From the NCBI GenBank assembly GCA_003507115.1, contig DNWN01000034.1, positions 1 through 7,800 of the forward strand: DNA of 7,800 nt, given 5' to 3'. Of the stretch, positions 1 to 7,034 are shown one piece after another. A program made the translations under genes and the position numbers. The stretch's first letter is position 1. Every line of letters starts with the position of its first letter. The stretch is from Cryomorphaceae bacterium. GTDB lineage: Bacteria; Bacteroidota; Bacteroidia; Flavobacteriales; Schleiferiaceae. Under the pieces are notes generated by a model. That model ran no database searches, was not told the origin of the DNA, and saw only the letters and a list, made by a program, of their open reading frames with translations.

Positions 1-129
1 GCTTGGTAGCTAGAAGGCTTGGTAAAGCAACGGAAAGTCCCGGCGCGCAGCGAAGGTCCACCACAAGGTTTAAGGGTAAAAGAGATGAAACGTTTGAGCG
101 AAAAGGCTTCAGCGCGAAGCGCGTGCTCT
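1..129. other. Intergenic stretch downstream of queG, no gene seen
   Basis: No coding region with family features is visible here on either strand, and the minus strand contains no ATG. An open frame on the plus strand from position 3 runs into queG in the antisense sense and has an arginine/serine-rich composition without recognisable motifs, so I treat it as noise. The stretch holds a short direct repeat (GCTTGGTA at 1-8 and 17-24) and the weak hairpin listed separately. No tRNA-like cloverleaf and no TAnnTTTG promoter box were found by eye. Confidence 0.5.
101..120 (-). terminator. Weak candidate terminator after queG
   Basis: On the minus strand, GCTTC (120-116) and GAAGC (110-106) can form a 5-bp stem around a 5-nt loop, followed by CTTTT (105-101). 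The stem begins 10 nt past the queG stop codon, where an end of transcription is expected. The stem is short, the T-run has only four bases, and a competing fold pairs CGCG at 113-116 with CGCG at 120-123. It is therefore only a candidate. Confidence 0.3.
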
Positions 130-141
130 CTAGCTCTCTAG
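126..141. repeat. Perfect 8-bp tandem duplication at the queG stop
   Basis: CTCTCTAG occurs twice back to back (126-133 and 134-141). The queG stop codon (TAG on the minus strand, 132-130) lies inside the copy that is downstream for that gene. The second copy shifts the frame so that the TAG is read. With a single copy the frame would stay open to the window edge. This looks like a slippage-type duplication. No function is implied. Confidence 0.6.
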
Positions 142-1056
142 CCTCCCGGCGCCCAAATTCCTCCGAATCCCTTCCAATCCCCGGCGGGTTAGGGCGGATT
201 TTCCAAAAACGCGTCCGAAGGTTTCCTCCGTCATTTCGGTCCAATCCTCCGCTGTCCAATCAGGCCATTCATTTGGTGTGAAACGAGGTTCAGTGTGTGA
301 TTTGGCATGGCGGTTCCAAGGGCAAACATCCTGGCAGATATCGCAACCAAAAACCCACGGCGAAATAGCCGCTTTATGCGACTCCGGCAAGGCCCCATGG
401 AGCTCAATAGTCATGTGCGAAATGCATCGCGAACTATCCACTACTTCGGGCGAAATAATAGCTCCGGTAGGGCACGCATCTAGGCAGCGTGTGCAGGTGC
501 CGCAATGATCTGCGACAGGAGTGTCCGGGGTAAAATCATAATCCACAATGAGTTCCGCGAGGAAGAAAAAACTCCCCTCGTTCTTGCGCAAGAGCAAGCT
601 ATTCTTACCTACCCACCCCAATCCGCTGCGTTGGGCCCATGCGCGCTCCATGACGGGGGCGGAATCCACAAAGCAACGCCCTTCCATCGCTCCAAGGGAT
701 TCGCGAAGGCTGTCGAGAAGTTCGAAGAGTTTGTCCTTGACGACCCGGTGGTAGTCTTCGCCATAGGCGTACTTGGCGATGCGCGGTTTTTCGCCATCCG
801 CAAGGTCCTTTTCGGGGAAATAGTTGTAGGCCAAACTAATAACGGATTTGGCACCCGGCACCAACTTTCGGGGATCTAAACGCTTTTCATAGTGGTTTTC
901 CATGTAGGCCATAGACCCATGGTATCCTTTCGCAAGCCAAGCATCTAGCGAAGGGGCTTCTTCGGCCAGGAAGTCGGCGCGAGCTACGCGGCAGGCCTGA
1001 AATCCAAGCCGCATTGCGGCCATCTGCAATACCTGCTTGGCCCCTGAAGAGTTCAT
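130..1056 (-). CDS. queG: Epoxyqueuosine reductase QueG
   Basis: Cobalamin-dependent iron-sulfur enzyme that reduces epoxyqueuosine to queuosine at the wobble base (position 34) of tRNAs with GUN anticodons, the last step of queuosine synthesis in the cytosol. The 308 residues are near the usual length for short QueG proteins. Two [4Fe-4S] sites of the ferredoxin type are complete: C185-x2-C188-x2-C191-x3-C195-P with C245, and C211 with C238-x2-C241-x3-C245-P. The segment around D131 ([12 protein letters not shown]) matches the conserved catalytic aspartate region, and [10 protein letters not shown] (143-152) is a family signature. The C-terminus ends in the usual arginine-rich [14 protein letters not shown]. 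The ATG overlaps the ruvB stop codon by 4 nt (ATGA), which supports this start and coupled translation. The stop sits in an 8-bp tandem repeat, so the last few residues may differ from relatives. Confidence 0.95.
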   Translation of the reverse strand: MNSSGAKQVLQMAAMRLGFQACRVARADFLAEEAPSLDAWLAKGYHGSMAYMENHYEKRLDPRKLVPGAKSVISLAYNYFPEKDLADGEKPRIAKYAYGEDYHRVVKDKLFELLDSLRESLGAMEGRCFVDSAPVMERAWAQRSGLGWVGKNSLLLRKNEGSFFFLAELIVDYDFTPDTPVADHCGTCTRCLDACPTGAIISPEVVDSSRCISHMTIELHGALPESHKAAISPWVFGCDICQDVCPWNRHAKSHTEPRFTPNEWPDWTAEDWTEMTEETFGRVFGKSALTRRGLEGIRRNLGAGRLES

Positions 1057-2072
1057 CCTTGATCAAATAAACCTGTCTGGTTCGGCGCCTTACGCCCTAA
1101 ATGCACGTAGGCCTTATCCATGGCCACCCGACCTCGGGGTGTGCGCGCGAGATAGCCCTCTTGAATCAAAAAGGGCTCATAAACCTCCTCCAGGGTTTCG
1201 GCCTGCTCGGAGACCGCCGTGGCCAATGTGTTTAACCCTACCGGACCGCCTTTGAACTTGTCGATCAAAGCAGACAAGATTTTATTATCCATATCATCCA
1301 AGCCGTGTTCATCGACTTCCAGCGCATCCATTCCAAATCGGGCAATGTCGAGATCCACTTTACCTTTCCCCTTGACTTGCGCAAAGTCTCGTAACCGACG
1401 CAACAAAGCGTTCGCAATCCGGGGGGTGCCACGGCTACGCCGCGCTACTTCAATCGCCGCGTTCGCATCCACTTCAATATTTAAAATCCCGGACGATCGC
1501 TCTACAATGGTGCTGAGCAGCTCCACTTTGTAATATTCCAGTCTCGCCGAGATTCCAAATCGGGCTCGCAAGGGCGCTGTGAGCATCCCAGATCGCGTGG
1601 TAGCTCCCACCAGAGTAAACGGTTTGAGGCCGATTTGGACCGACCGCGCCGAGGGCCCACTCTCAATCATAATGTCTATGGAAAAATCCTCCATAGCGGA
1701 GTAGAGATATTCTTCCACCACGGGACTCAAGCGATGAATCTCATCAATGAAGAGTACGTCGTTTTCCTCCAGGCTGGTCAGCAAGCCCGCCAAATCTCCT
1801 GGCTTGTCCAACACAGGGCCGCTGGTCATGCGCAATTGGCTGCCCAATTCATTGGCGAGGATGTGCGCCAAAGTGGTTTTGCCCAATCCGGGAGGCCCGT
1901 GTAGAAGAACGTGGTCCATGGCCTCGCCCCGTTGACGCGCAGCTTGAACGAAGATTTTAAGATTTTCCAAGACCTTCTCTTGCCCCGCAAAATCATCAAA
2001 GCGCGCAGGCCGAAGGCGCTGATCGGCATCCCCTTCGGGATTCATTGCCTCTTCATCTACAAAGCGTGTCAT
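1053..2072 (-). CDS. ruvB: Holliday junction branch migration ATPase RuvB
   Basis: AAA+ motor of the RuvABC complex. Hexameric rings pump DNA through RuvA-bound Holliday junctions during recombination repair. At 339 residues it has the normal length. Visible motifs in order: N-terminal [19 protein letters not shown] (20-38), Walker A GPPGLGKT (59-66), Walker B VLFIDEIH (106-113, D110/E111), sensor 1 GATTRSG (156-162), arginine finger region LRARFG (168-173, R171), sensor 2 GTPRIAN (215-221, R218), and the C-terminal winged-helix domain with [10 protein letters not shown] (275-284) and [11 protein letters not shown] (305-315). A second Met at residue 10 is an alternative start, but the upstream ATG lies well placed after the terminator of the preceding operon. 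It is followed by queG with a 4-nt overlap. No clear Shine-Dalgarno sequence precedes it. Confidence 0.97.
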   Translation of the reverse strand: MTRFVDEEAMNPEGDADQRLRPARFDDFAGQEKVLENLKIFVQAARQRGEAMDHVLLHGPPGLGKTTLAHILANELGSQLRMTSGPVLDKPGDLAGLLTSLEENDVLFIDEIHRLSPVVEEYLYSAMEDFSIDIMIESGPSARSVQIGLKPFTLVGATTRSGMLTAPLRARFGISARLEYYKVELLSTIVERSSGILNIEVDANAAIEVARRSRGTPRIANALLRRLRDFAQVKGKGKVDLDIARFGMDALEVDEHGLDDMDNKILSALIDKFKGGPVGLNTLATAVSEQAETLEEVYEPFLIQEGYLARTPRGRVAMDKAYVHLGRKAPNQTGLFDQG

Positions 2073-2090
2073 AAAACAAATTTAAACGCA

Positions 2091-2116
2091 AAGAGCCGCC
2101 CCTTTGGGCGGCTCTT
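2091..2116 (-). terminator. Strong hairpin ending the act-cox operon
   Basis: AAGAGCCGCCC (2091-2101) and GGGCGGCTCTT (2106-2116) form a perfect, GC-rich 11-bp stem with a 4-nt loop. On the minus strand it lies 20 nt past the coxA stop codon and is followed by a T-rich but interrupted tract (TGCGTTTAAATTTGTTTT). This is the expected place and form for an intrinsic terminator. The imperfect T-tract may permit some read-through into ruvB, whose start codon is 18 nt beyond the stem. Confidence 0.85.
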
Positions 2117-2136
2117 AAAAGTCTTTGAACAATCCG

Positions 2137-3933
2137 TTAGTGCCCGACCTCTCCCTCTTTCAATGGAGTGTTTTGCGGGACAAAGTCCTCATCGTGACCC
2201 GGCTTGCTGTAGTCATAGGGCCAACGATATACCGAAGGGATTTCACCTGGCCAATTGCCATGCATATGCTCTACAGGGGCCGTCCACTCCAAGGTATTGG
2301 AGCGCCAAGGGTTTTGAGGCGCCTTGGGACCGCGCCACATGGAGTAGAAGAAATTGAAGATGAAAATCAACTGTGCAATTCCGCCAAGGATGGCGAACAT
2401 GGAGATGATGACATTGATATCCTGCAACTCGTCGAAGATGGGGAACTCCGCATTGCTATAGTAGCGGCGGGGAAGGCCAGCTAATCCCGTGAAGTGCATG
2501 GGGAAAAACACCCCATAGGCTGAGATGAATGTCAACCAAAAGTGAATGTAGCCAAGGCCCTTGTTCATCATTCGGCGGTACATTTTAGGGAACCAGTGGT
2601 AGACGCCAGCGAACATTCCGAAGATGGCCGAGAGGCCCATTACGATGTGGAAGTGAGCCACTACGAAGTAGGTATCGTGGACGTTGATATCCAATGCGGA
2701 GTCACCTAGGATAATACCTGTCAAGCCTCCTGCCACGAAGGTGCTCACCAAACCGATGGAGAACAACATGGCGGGAGTCAATTGAATATTTCCTTTCCAC
2801 AGCGTGGTGATATAGTTGAAAGCTTTCACCGCGGAGGGGATAGCAATCAGCAAGGTCGTGAAGGTGAATACCGATCCCAAGAAGGGGTTCATACCTGTGA
2901 TGAACATATGGTGTCCCCAAACGATGAAGGATAGGAAGGCAATCGCCAGGATGGATCCAATCATCGCACGGTAGCCAAAGATGGGCTTGCGGGAATTGGT
3001 TGCAATCACTTCGGACGTGATTCCCAACGCAGGCAAGAGGATGATGTATACCTCCGGGTGACCCAAGAACCAGAACAAGTGCTCGTAGAGGACGGGGCTT
3101 CCGCCCTCATTGTGCAAAAGTTCGCCCGCCACCATAATATCCGACAGATAGAAGCTCGTTCCGAGCATACGGTCGAACATCAATAGCAAAGCAGCACTGA
3201 GCAATACGGGGAAGGACAACACACCTAAAATGGCGGTGACCAGGAAGGCCCAAATCGTCAAAGGCAAACGTGTCATAGCCATTCCCTTCGTACGAAGATT
3301 GATGATCGTCACGATATAGTTCAAAGACCCTAATAAGGATCCCGCAATGAATAGCGTCATGGAGATCAGCCACAGGGTCATGCCTGCCCCCGAACCCGGC
3401 ATAGCCTGGGGAAGAGCGCTCAAGGGAGGATACACTGTCCACCCACCTGAAGCAGGTCCCGTCTCAACAAATAGAGACACCAACATGACTACCGAAGAGG
3501 CCGCGAAGAACCAATAGGACAACATGTTCAGGAAACCTGATGCCATGTCCCGTGCGCCAATTTGCAAGGGGATAAGGAGGTTCGAGAAGGTACCGGAAAG
3601 TCCTGCAGTCAAGACAAAGAAAACCATGATGGTTCCGTGAATCGTGACCAAGGCCAGGTACATATTAGGGTCCATTTGACCTTCTGGAGCCCACTTGCCT
3701 AAGAAGGTTTCGAGAATGGCAAACTTCTCATCCGGCCAAGCTAGTTGTAAACGGAAGAGCATAGACATAAATACACCTATGATTCCCATGAACATACCCG
3801 TGATTAGAAATTGCTTTCCAATCATTTTATGATCCTGCGAGAAGATGTACTTCGTCCAGAAGTTTTCTACGTGGTGCTCGTGATCGTGGTCGTGATCATG
3901 AGTGTGGTCGTTACCGTGTTCGTGCGAAGCCAT
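2137..3933 (-). CDS. coxA: Cytochrome c oxidase subunit I (aa3-type, A1 family)
   Basis: Catalytic subunit of the heme-copper oxidase in the inner membrane. It reduces O2 to water and pumps protons. The 598 residues have about 12 membrane segments. All ligands are present: H99 and H429 for heme a, H427 for heme a3, and H292, H341 and H342 for Cu_B, with Y296 as the cross-linked tyrosine. E294 in GHPEVY marks the A1 family. D129 with N118 marks the D-channel entrance, and K370 the K-channel, with S367 where bovine enzyme has Thr. H419-D420 and R489-R490 match the Mg and heme-propionate region. The N-terminus has nine histidines between residues 4 and 21. The soluble C-terminal tail after residue 533 fits Bacteroidota homologues. 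It follows coxB after 26 nt, with a purine-rich AAAAAGGGA shortly before the ATG, and is the last gene of the operon. Confidence 0.97.
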   Translation of the reverse strand: MASHEHGNDHTHDHDHDHEHHVENFWTKYIFSQDHKMIGKQFLITGMFMGIIGVFMSMLFRLQLAWPDEKFAILETFLGKWAPEGQMDPNMYLALVTIHGTIMVFFVLTAGLSGTFSNLLIPLQIGARDMASGFLNMLSYWFFAASSVVMLVSLFVETGPASGGWTVYPPLSALPQAMPGSGAGMTLWLISMTLFIAGSLLGSLNYIVTIINLRTKGMAMTRLPLTIWAFLVTAILGVLSFPVLLSAALLLMFDRMLGTSFYLSDIMVAGELLHNEGGSPVLYEHLFWFLGHPEVYIILLPALGITSEVIATNSRKPIFGYRAMIGSILAIAFLSFIVWGHHMFITGMNPFLGSVFTFTTLLIAIPSAVKAFNYITTLWKGNIQLTPAMLFSIGLVSTFVAGGLTGIILGDSALDINVHDTYFVVAHFHIVMGLSAIFGMFAGVYHWFPKMYRRMMNKGLGYIHFWLTFISAYGVFFPMHFTGLAGLPRRYYSNAEFPIFDELQDINVIISMFAILGGIAQLIFIFNFFYSMWRGPKAPQNPWRSNTLEWTAPVEHMHGNWPGEIPSVYRWPYDYSKPGHDEDFVPQNTPLKEGEVGH

Positions 3934-3959
3934 AGGGTTTCCCTTTTTAACGTCCTTGA

Positions 3960-4985
3960 TTAGAGAGTTTCAGCAATGGTCTTTTGTTCTTTGACCCAAG
4001 CGTCGTATTCCGCTTGCGTTTCCACAACAATATTCATTTGCATGTTATAGTGGGCTGAGCCACAAATCTTATTACACAAAAGGAGGTAATCGTATTCATA
4101 TAACTCCAAACCCTTTGCCTGGCGCAGGGCATTAATTCGAGACACCTTCCCTTGAACATTCGGGTCCTGGCGAATTTCTGCTGTTGTTACCGTAGGCGTG
4201 AACTGGAAATGCGTTTCCATACCGGGAACACAGTTCATCTGAGCACGGAAGTGAGGCATGTAGGCCGAGTGGATCACGTCCTGTGCTCGGAACTTGAAAA
4301 GGACCGGGCGGCCTACGGGTAAGTGAATTTCGGTCGCCAAGAAGTCGTCTGCACTGTTGGCATGGGTCGTGTCCACACCCACTGTATTGGCACCGCCTAC
4401 CAACCTGACGTTGGCAAATCCGAGGGTGTTGTCTTCCCCGGAATAGCGTACGGTCCATTTGAACTGCTGGGCGTACAATTCCACGACCATGGGTTCTTCA
4501 TCATTTTTAGGGTTCATAACGTTAGCCCACGTTGTTAACCCGTAAATAATTAAAACCGCCAAAACAACCGCAGGCACAAAGGTCCAGATGAACTCCAAAC
4601 GATTGTTGTGTTCATAGTACGTGGCTTGACCATCCTTACGGCCCCGGTATTTGTAGGCGAAATAAAAGAGGATGGGCTGAATCAAGATGAACATCACGAT
4701 GATCATCCACATAGAGATATCCCACAAGCGATCAATTTCCACGCCATGCAAGGAGGAAGGTCGGGGTAACATGATTTCACCCCATTCCGCCATCATCCAG
4801 AAGAAGGACACAATGAGACCAATTCCAAAGAGCAACATCAACCGACCCTGGGTGTTGTTGTCTTTATCCGTCACCTCATATTCGCGCTCTTGACGAACTT
4901 TAGCCGAAAGCTCGTAGATGCGCATGATTTGTGCGGCCGCGAATACGGCCAGAAAGAGCACAATAACCATCAAAAGACCGGTCAT
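3960..4985 (-). CDS. coxB: Cytochrome c oxidase subunit II (Cu_A subunit)
   Basis: Receives electrons on the periplasmic side and passes them through the binuclear Cu_A centre to CoxA. The Cu_A ligands are complete: H239, then C304-x3-C308-x3-H312-x2-M315, with the C308 helix reading CGSAHYNM. Four hydrophobic segments are visible (about 2-21, 49-66, 89-111, 133-152) instead of the usual two. Positive charges at 22-36 and 112-117 place the cupredoxin domain in the periplasm. There is no heme c motif (CxxCH), so this is not a caa3-type subunit, and the heme comes from ActE. Two positions differ from the textbook enzyme: K306 stands where Glu198 of the bovine protein binds Mg, and F175 replaces the electron-entry tryptophan (bovine W104). 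The gene starts 11 nt after actF. Confidence 0.95.
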   Translation of the reverse strand: MTGLLMVIVLFLAVFAAAQIMRIYELSAKVRQEREYEVTDKDNNTQGRLMLLFGIGLIVSFFWMMAEWGEIMLPRPSSLHGVEIDRLWDISMWMIIVMFILIQPILFYFAYKYRGRKDGQATYYEHNNRLEFIWTFVPAVVLAVLIIYGLTTWANVMNPKNDEEPMVVELYAQQFKWTVRYSGEDNTLGFANVRLVGGANTVGVDTTHANSADDFLATEIHLPVGRPVLFKFRAQDVIHSAYMPHFRAQMNCVPGMETHFQFTPTVTTAEIRQDPNVQGKVSRINALRQAKGLELYEYDYLLLCNKICGSAHYNMQMNIVVETQAEYDAWVKEQKTIAETL

Positions 4986-4996
4986 ATCAGAGAATA

Positions 4997-6436
4997 TTAT
5001 TGGTGGAACAATTTACTTTCATGAATCAAGGCATGGTTCTTCATGCGCAAGGGCGCCGCAGCGAGATTGCGCTGAACCACATAGAGGAGTAGACCTGCGT
5101 AGAATAAGAATCCACCCATTTCTACCCAACCAAATCCATAATGGTATCCTACACTACCCGGCATAATCATGATGTAGTGATCCATCCAGTGGCCGGCCAG
5201 AACAAATACTGCCGCCATCAAGATAAAGCCCATAATGCGTTTGGAATCACGGGACATAAGGACCAATACAGGCATGATAAAGTTGAATACCACCATCGTA
5301 ATGAAGAGCGGTTTGAATTCGCCAAATCGCGCCATGTAGTAAGGTACTTCCTCCGGAATATTTGCGTACCAAATCAACATGTACTGCGAGAACCACAAGT
5401 AGGTCCAGAACACGGAGAAGGCAAACATGAACTTACCCAAGTCGTGCTGGTGGTTGTCATTGACCCAAGGCAAGTAGTTATTGATGCGGAGGAACATGAC
5501 CAAGACGTTCAATACCGTCAATGCGGTAACGAACATTCCAGCAAAGGTGTACCAACCAAACAAGGTAGAAAACCAGTGGGTATCGATGGACATGATCCAA
5601 TCCCATGCACTGGTAGAGCTCGTCACCGCATATAGAACGATGAAGGTAGCGGCTAATTTACGCTGGGTAAAAAACATCGTCTGGCCCTCAGGCAACTGAT
5701 CTTCTTTCAATGAGTTCCGGCGTAGCAAGTAGGCAGCACCCGCCCAGATGACGAAGTAAGCTACCGTACGCAGGGTAAAGAAACCGTCATTGAGGTATCC
5801 CTCTTTCCCCGCTATGAGCGAATCATAATTCGGGCTCGCCGGATCCATGATTCCATCCTGCATCCAATGCCACACATGGTGCATACCCATGGTGCCTGTA
5901 ATGACCAAGAAAAGCATGCCGAGTAAGGGTATACCCACAAATAGAGCCACAGCTTCCATAACGCGAAGGATACCCGCAGACCATCCTGCCTGGGCGGCGT
6001 ATTGAATGGCCAAGAAAAATAGGGTACCAATACCGATACCCATGAAGAAAATGGTATTGACAAGGAAGGCTGCCCAGGGGCGATTGGCCGCGCCATGGTC
6101 TTCATGACCGCCGTGGCCTTCCGCATGCGCTCCGTGCGTATCCGCCGCGTGGCCTTCCTCCGCATGGTCGGCATGTGCTTCTTCCGCGTGAGCCTCCTCC
6201 GCATGAGTCGCTTCTGCATGGCTGTCCTCTGCGTGGACATCTGCCGCATGCGATTCTTCCCCATGGGTTGCTACCGCATGGTCCGCATGCGCTTCCGTCG
6301 CGTGGGCGTCGTGGCTTGTTGCCTCGTCGTGCCCACCCGTGTTGAAACCAATCACCATCATGACCAAGCCCACCAATGTGAGCGCGGTGGCGAAAAGTTT
6401 GGCCTTTTTAGTAAATACAAACATGGTTGTTGGCAT
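4997..6436 (-). CDS. actF: Alternative complex III membrane subunit ActF
   Basis: NrfD/PsrC-like integral membrane subunit of alternative complex III, the quinol:cytochrome c oxidoreductase that replaces complex III. About ten membrane segments are visible: 12-32, 121-146, 157-182, 220-240, 258-280, 287-316, 333-358, 371-395, 401-420 and 435-455. This matches the helix count known for ActF. ActF pairs with ActC, and ActC rather than ActF is thought to hold the quinol site. NRPWAA (118-123) before the second helix is typical of Bacteroidota ActF. Between helix 1 and helix 2 lies a loop of about 85 residues with 19 histidines. By the positive-inside rule (KKAK at 10-13) this loop is periplasmic. 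The gene lies 6 nt after actE and 11 nt before coxB. An ATG at codon 5 is a possible alternative start and would give MFVFTKK at the N-terminus. Confidence 0.93.
   Translation of the reverse strand: MPTTMFVFTKKAKLFATALTLVGLVMMVIGFNTGGHDEATSHDAHATEAHADHAVATHGEESHAADVHAEDSHAEATHAEEAHAEEAHADHAEEGHAADTHGAHAEGHGGHEDHGAANRPWAAFLVNTIFFMGIGIGTLFFLAIQYAAQAGWSAGILRVMEAVALFVGIPLLGMLFLVITGTMGMHHVWHWMQDGIMDPASPNYDSLIAGKEGYLNDGFFTLRTVAYFVIWAGAAYLLRRNSLKEDQLPEGQTMFFTQRKLAATFIVLYAVTSSTSAWDWIMSIDTHWFSTLFGWYTFAGMFVTALTVLNVLVMFLRINNYLPWVNDNHQHDLGKFMFAFSVFWTYLWFSQYMLIWYANIPEEVPYYMARFGEFKPLFITMVVFNFIMPVLVLMSRDSKRIMGFILMAAVFVLAGHWMDHYIMIMPGSVGYHYGFGWVEMGGFLFYAGLLLYVVQRNLAAAPLRMKNHALIHESKLFHQ
6095..6331 (-). repeat. 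His-Ala-acidic pentad repeat encoded within actF
   Basis: Codons 36-114 of actF encode a low-complexity stretch with 19 histidines. Between H53 and H88 a histidine recurs exactly every five residues, with units such as HAEDS, HAEAT and HAEEA, giving a 15-bp DNA period. The units are not identical at the DNA level: His alternates CAC/CAT, Glu alternates GAG/GAA, and Ala uses several codons. This argues for an old repeat kept at the protein level rather than a fresh slippage expansion. It lies between the first and second predicted membrane helices. Confidence 0.85.
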
Positions 6437-6442
6437 TTGAAA

Positions 6443-7030
6443 TTAGGCAGCGGGCTCTACGGGAGCGGCCGTTGCGGATTGATCTTGGCGAAGCTTCATC
6501 ACGTACTTGATGATTTTCCAACGCTCTTCATACGTCAGTTGGGAAGCGTGGGATCCCATATTATTTTTTCCATGCATGATTACATGGTAAATGCTTCCGG
6601 GCGTGATATCTGGAAGGCGGTCCGCGCCATAGCCAGGAATACCTAGAATTTTCTCCCGCTCCATGAGAATGCCATTGCCGTCGCCTTTTTCGCCATGGCA
6701 GTGTGAACAAAATTGACCGTACAGCTCCTTCCCTGCTTCTGCATCCAACTCCGCGAAATACGCAGGTACAGCGGCGTTGTTCTTTGAAGCTTCGTAGCCC
6801 TCGTTTGAATTGGGGAGGTCGTAGGGTACATAGCCGCGAGCGACCGTGCCTTCTACGGGTAATTGCGCAGAAGTTCCTTGTGCCGTATTGGCGGCGACTT
6901 CGTACGTCTCCAAAGAAGGGGAGCGGTACATGTCATCCATGTAGGTATACCCGGGGGTCGATTTATCCGAGTTGCACGCAGTCATCACACCGAGTGCACA
7001 CATAGCGGAAAGAAGGATTCCTTTTTTCAT
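6443..7030 (-). CDS. actE: Alternative complex III mono-heme cytochrome c lipoprotein ActE
   Basis: Class I cytochrome c subunit of alternative complex III. It receives electrons from the multiheme subunit ActA and is placed to hand them to Cu_A of the partner oxidase. I chose the ATG at 7030 (195 residues). It gives a compact lipoprotein signal (MKKGILLSAMCALGVMTAC) and lies 4 nt after the actD stop. An in-frame ATG at 7054 would add eight residues, overlap actD by 20 nt and lengthen the n-region. The remaining residue numbers count from that upstream ATG. The lipid-modified cysteine would be C27, with an atypical Met at -3 of the lipobox. The heme motif CSHCH is C116-C119-H120, and M166 (in HGKNNMGSHA) is the likely distal ligand. 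An Ala/Pro tail follows the cytochrome fold. The fold lies in the periplasm. Confidence 0.93.
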   Translation of the reverse strand: MKKGILLSAMCALGVMTACNSDKSTPGYTYMDDMYRSPSLETYEVAANTAQGTSAQLPVEGTVARGYVPYDLPNSNEGYEASKNNAAVPAYFAELDAEAGKELYGQFCSHCHGEKGDGNGILMEREKILGIPGYGADRLPDITPGSIYHVIMHGKNNMGSHASQLTYEERWKIIKYVMKLRQDQSATAAPVEPAA

Positions 7031-7034
7031 GGGA

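Noticed and set aside
3..281. Plus-strand open frame of 92 codons at the left edge
   Set aside because: It is Arg/Ser/Pro-rich, overlaps the queG C-terminal coding region in antisense, and has no family signature.
505..879. Plus-strand open frame of 124 codons inside queG
   Set aside because: It lies fully antisense to the iron-sulfur and catalytic region of queG and shows no independent motifs.
3934..3944. Small AGGG-TTT-CCCT palindrome just before the coxA start
   Set aside because: A 4-bp stem is too short to support a regulatory claim; it most likely arises from the purine-rich translation leader.
5141..5635. Plus-strand open frame of 164 codons inside actF
   Set aside because: It is antisense to a well-supported membrane protein, rich in His, Gln and Val from reversed membrane codons, and has no recognisable domain.
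6095..6331. Periodic 15-bp repeats considered as a CRISPR-like or minisatellite array
   Set aside because: The period matches whole codons of a conserved reading frame, the units vary synonymously, and there are no unique spacers of CRISPR length.
6095..6646. Plus-strand open frame of 183 codons opposite actF and actE
   Set aside because: It is the antisense of the His-rich repeat, which yields an Arg/Met/Phe-rich translation with no family motif. The minus-strand genes here are certain.
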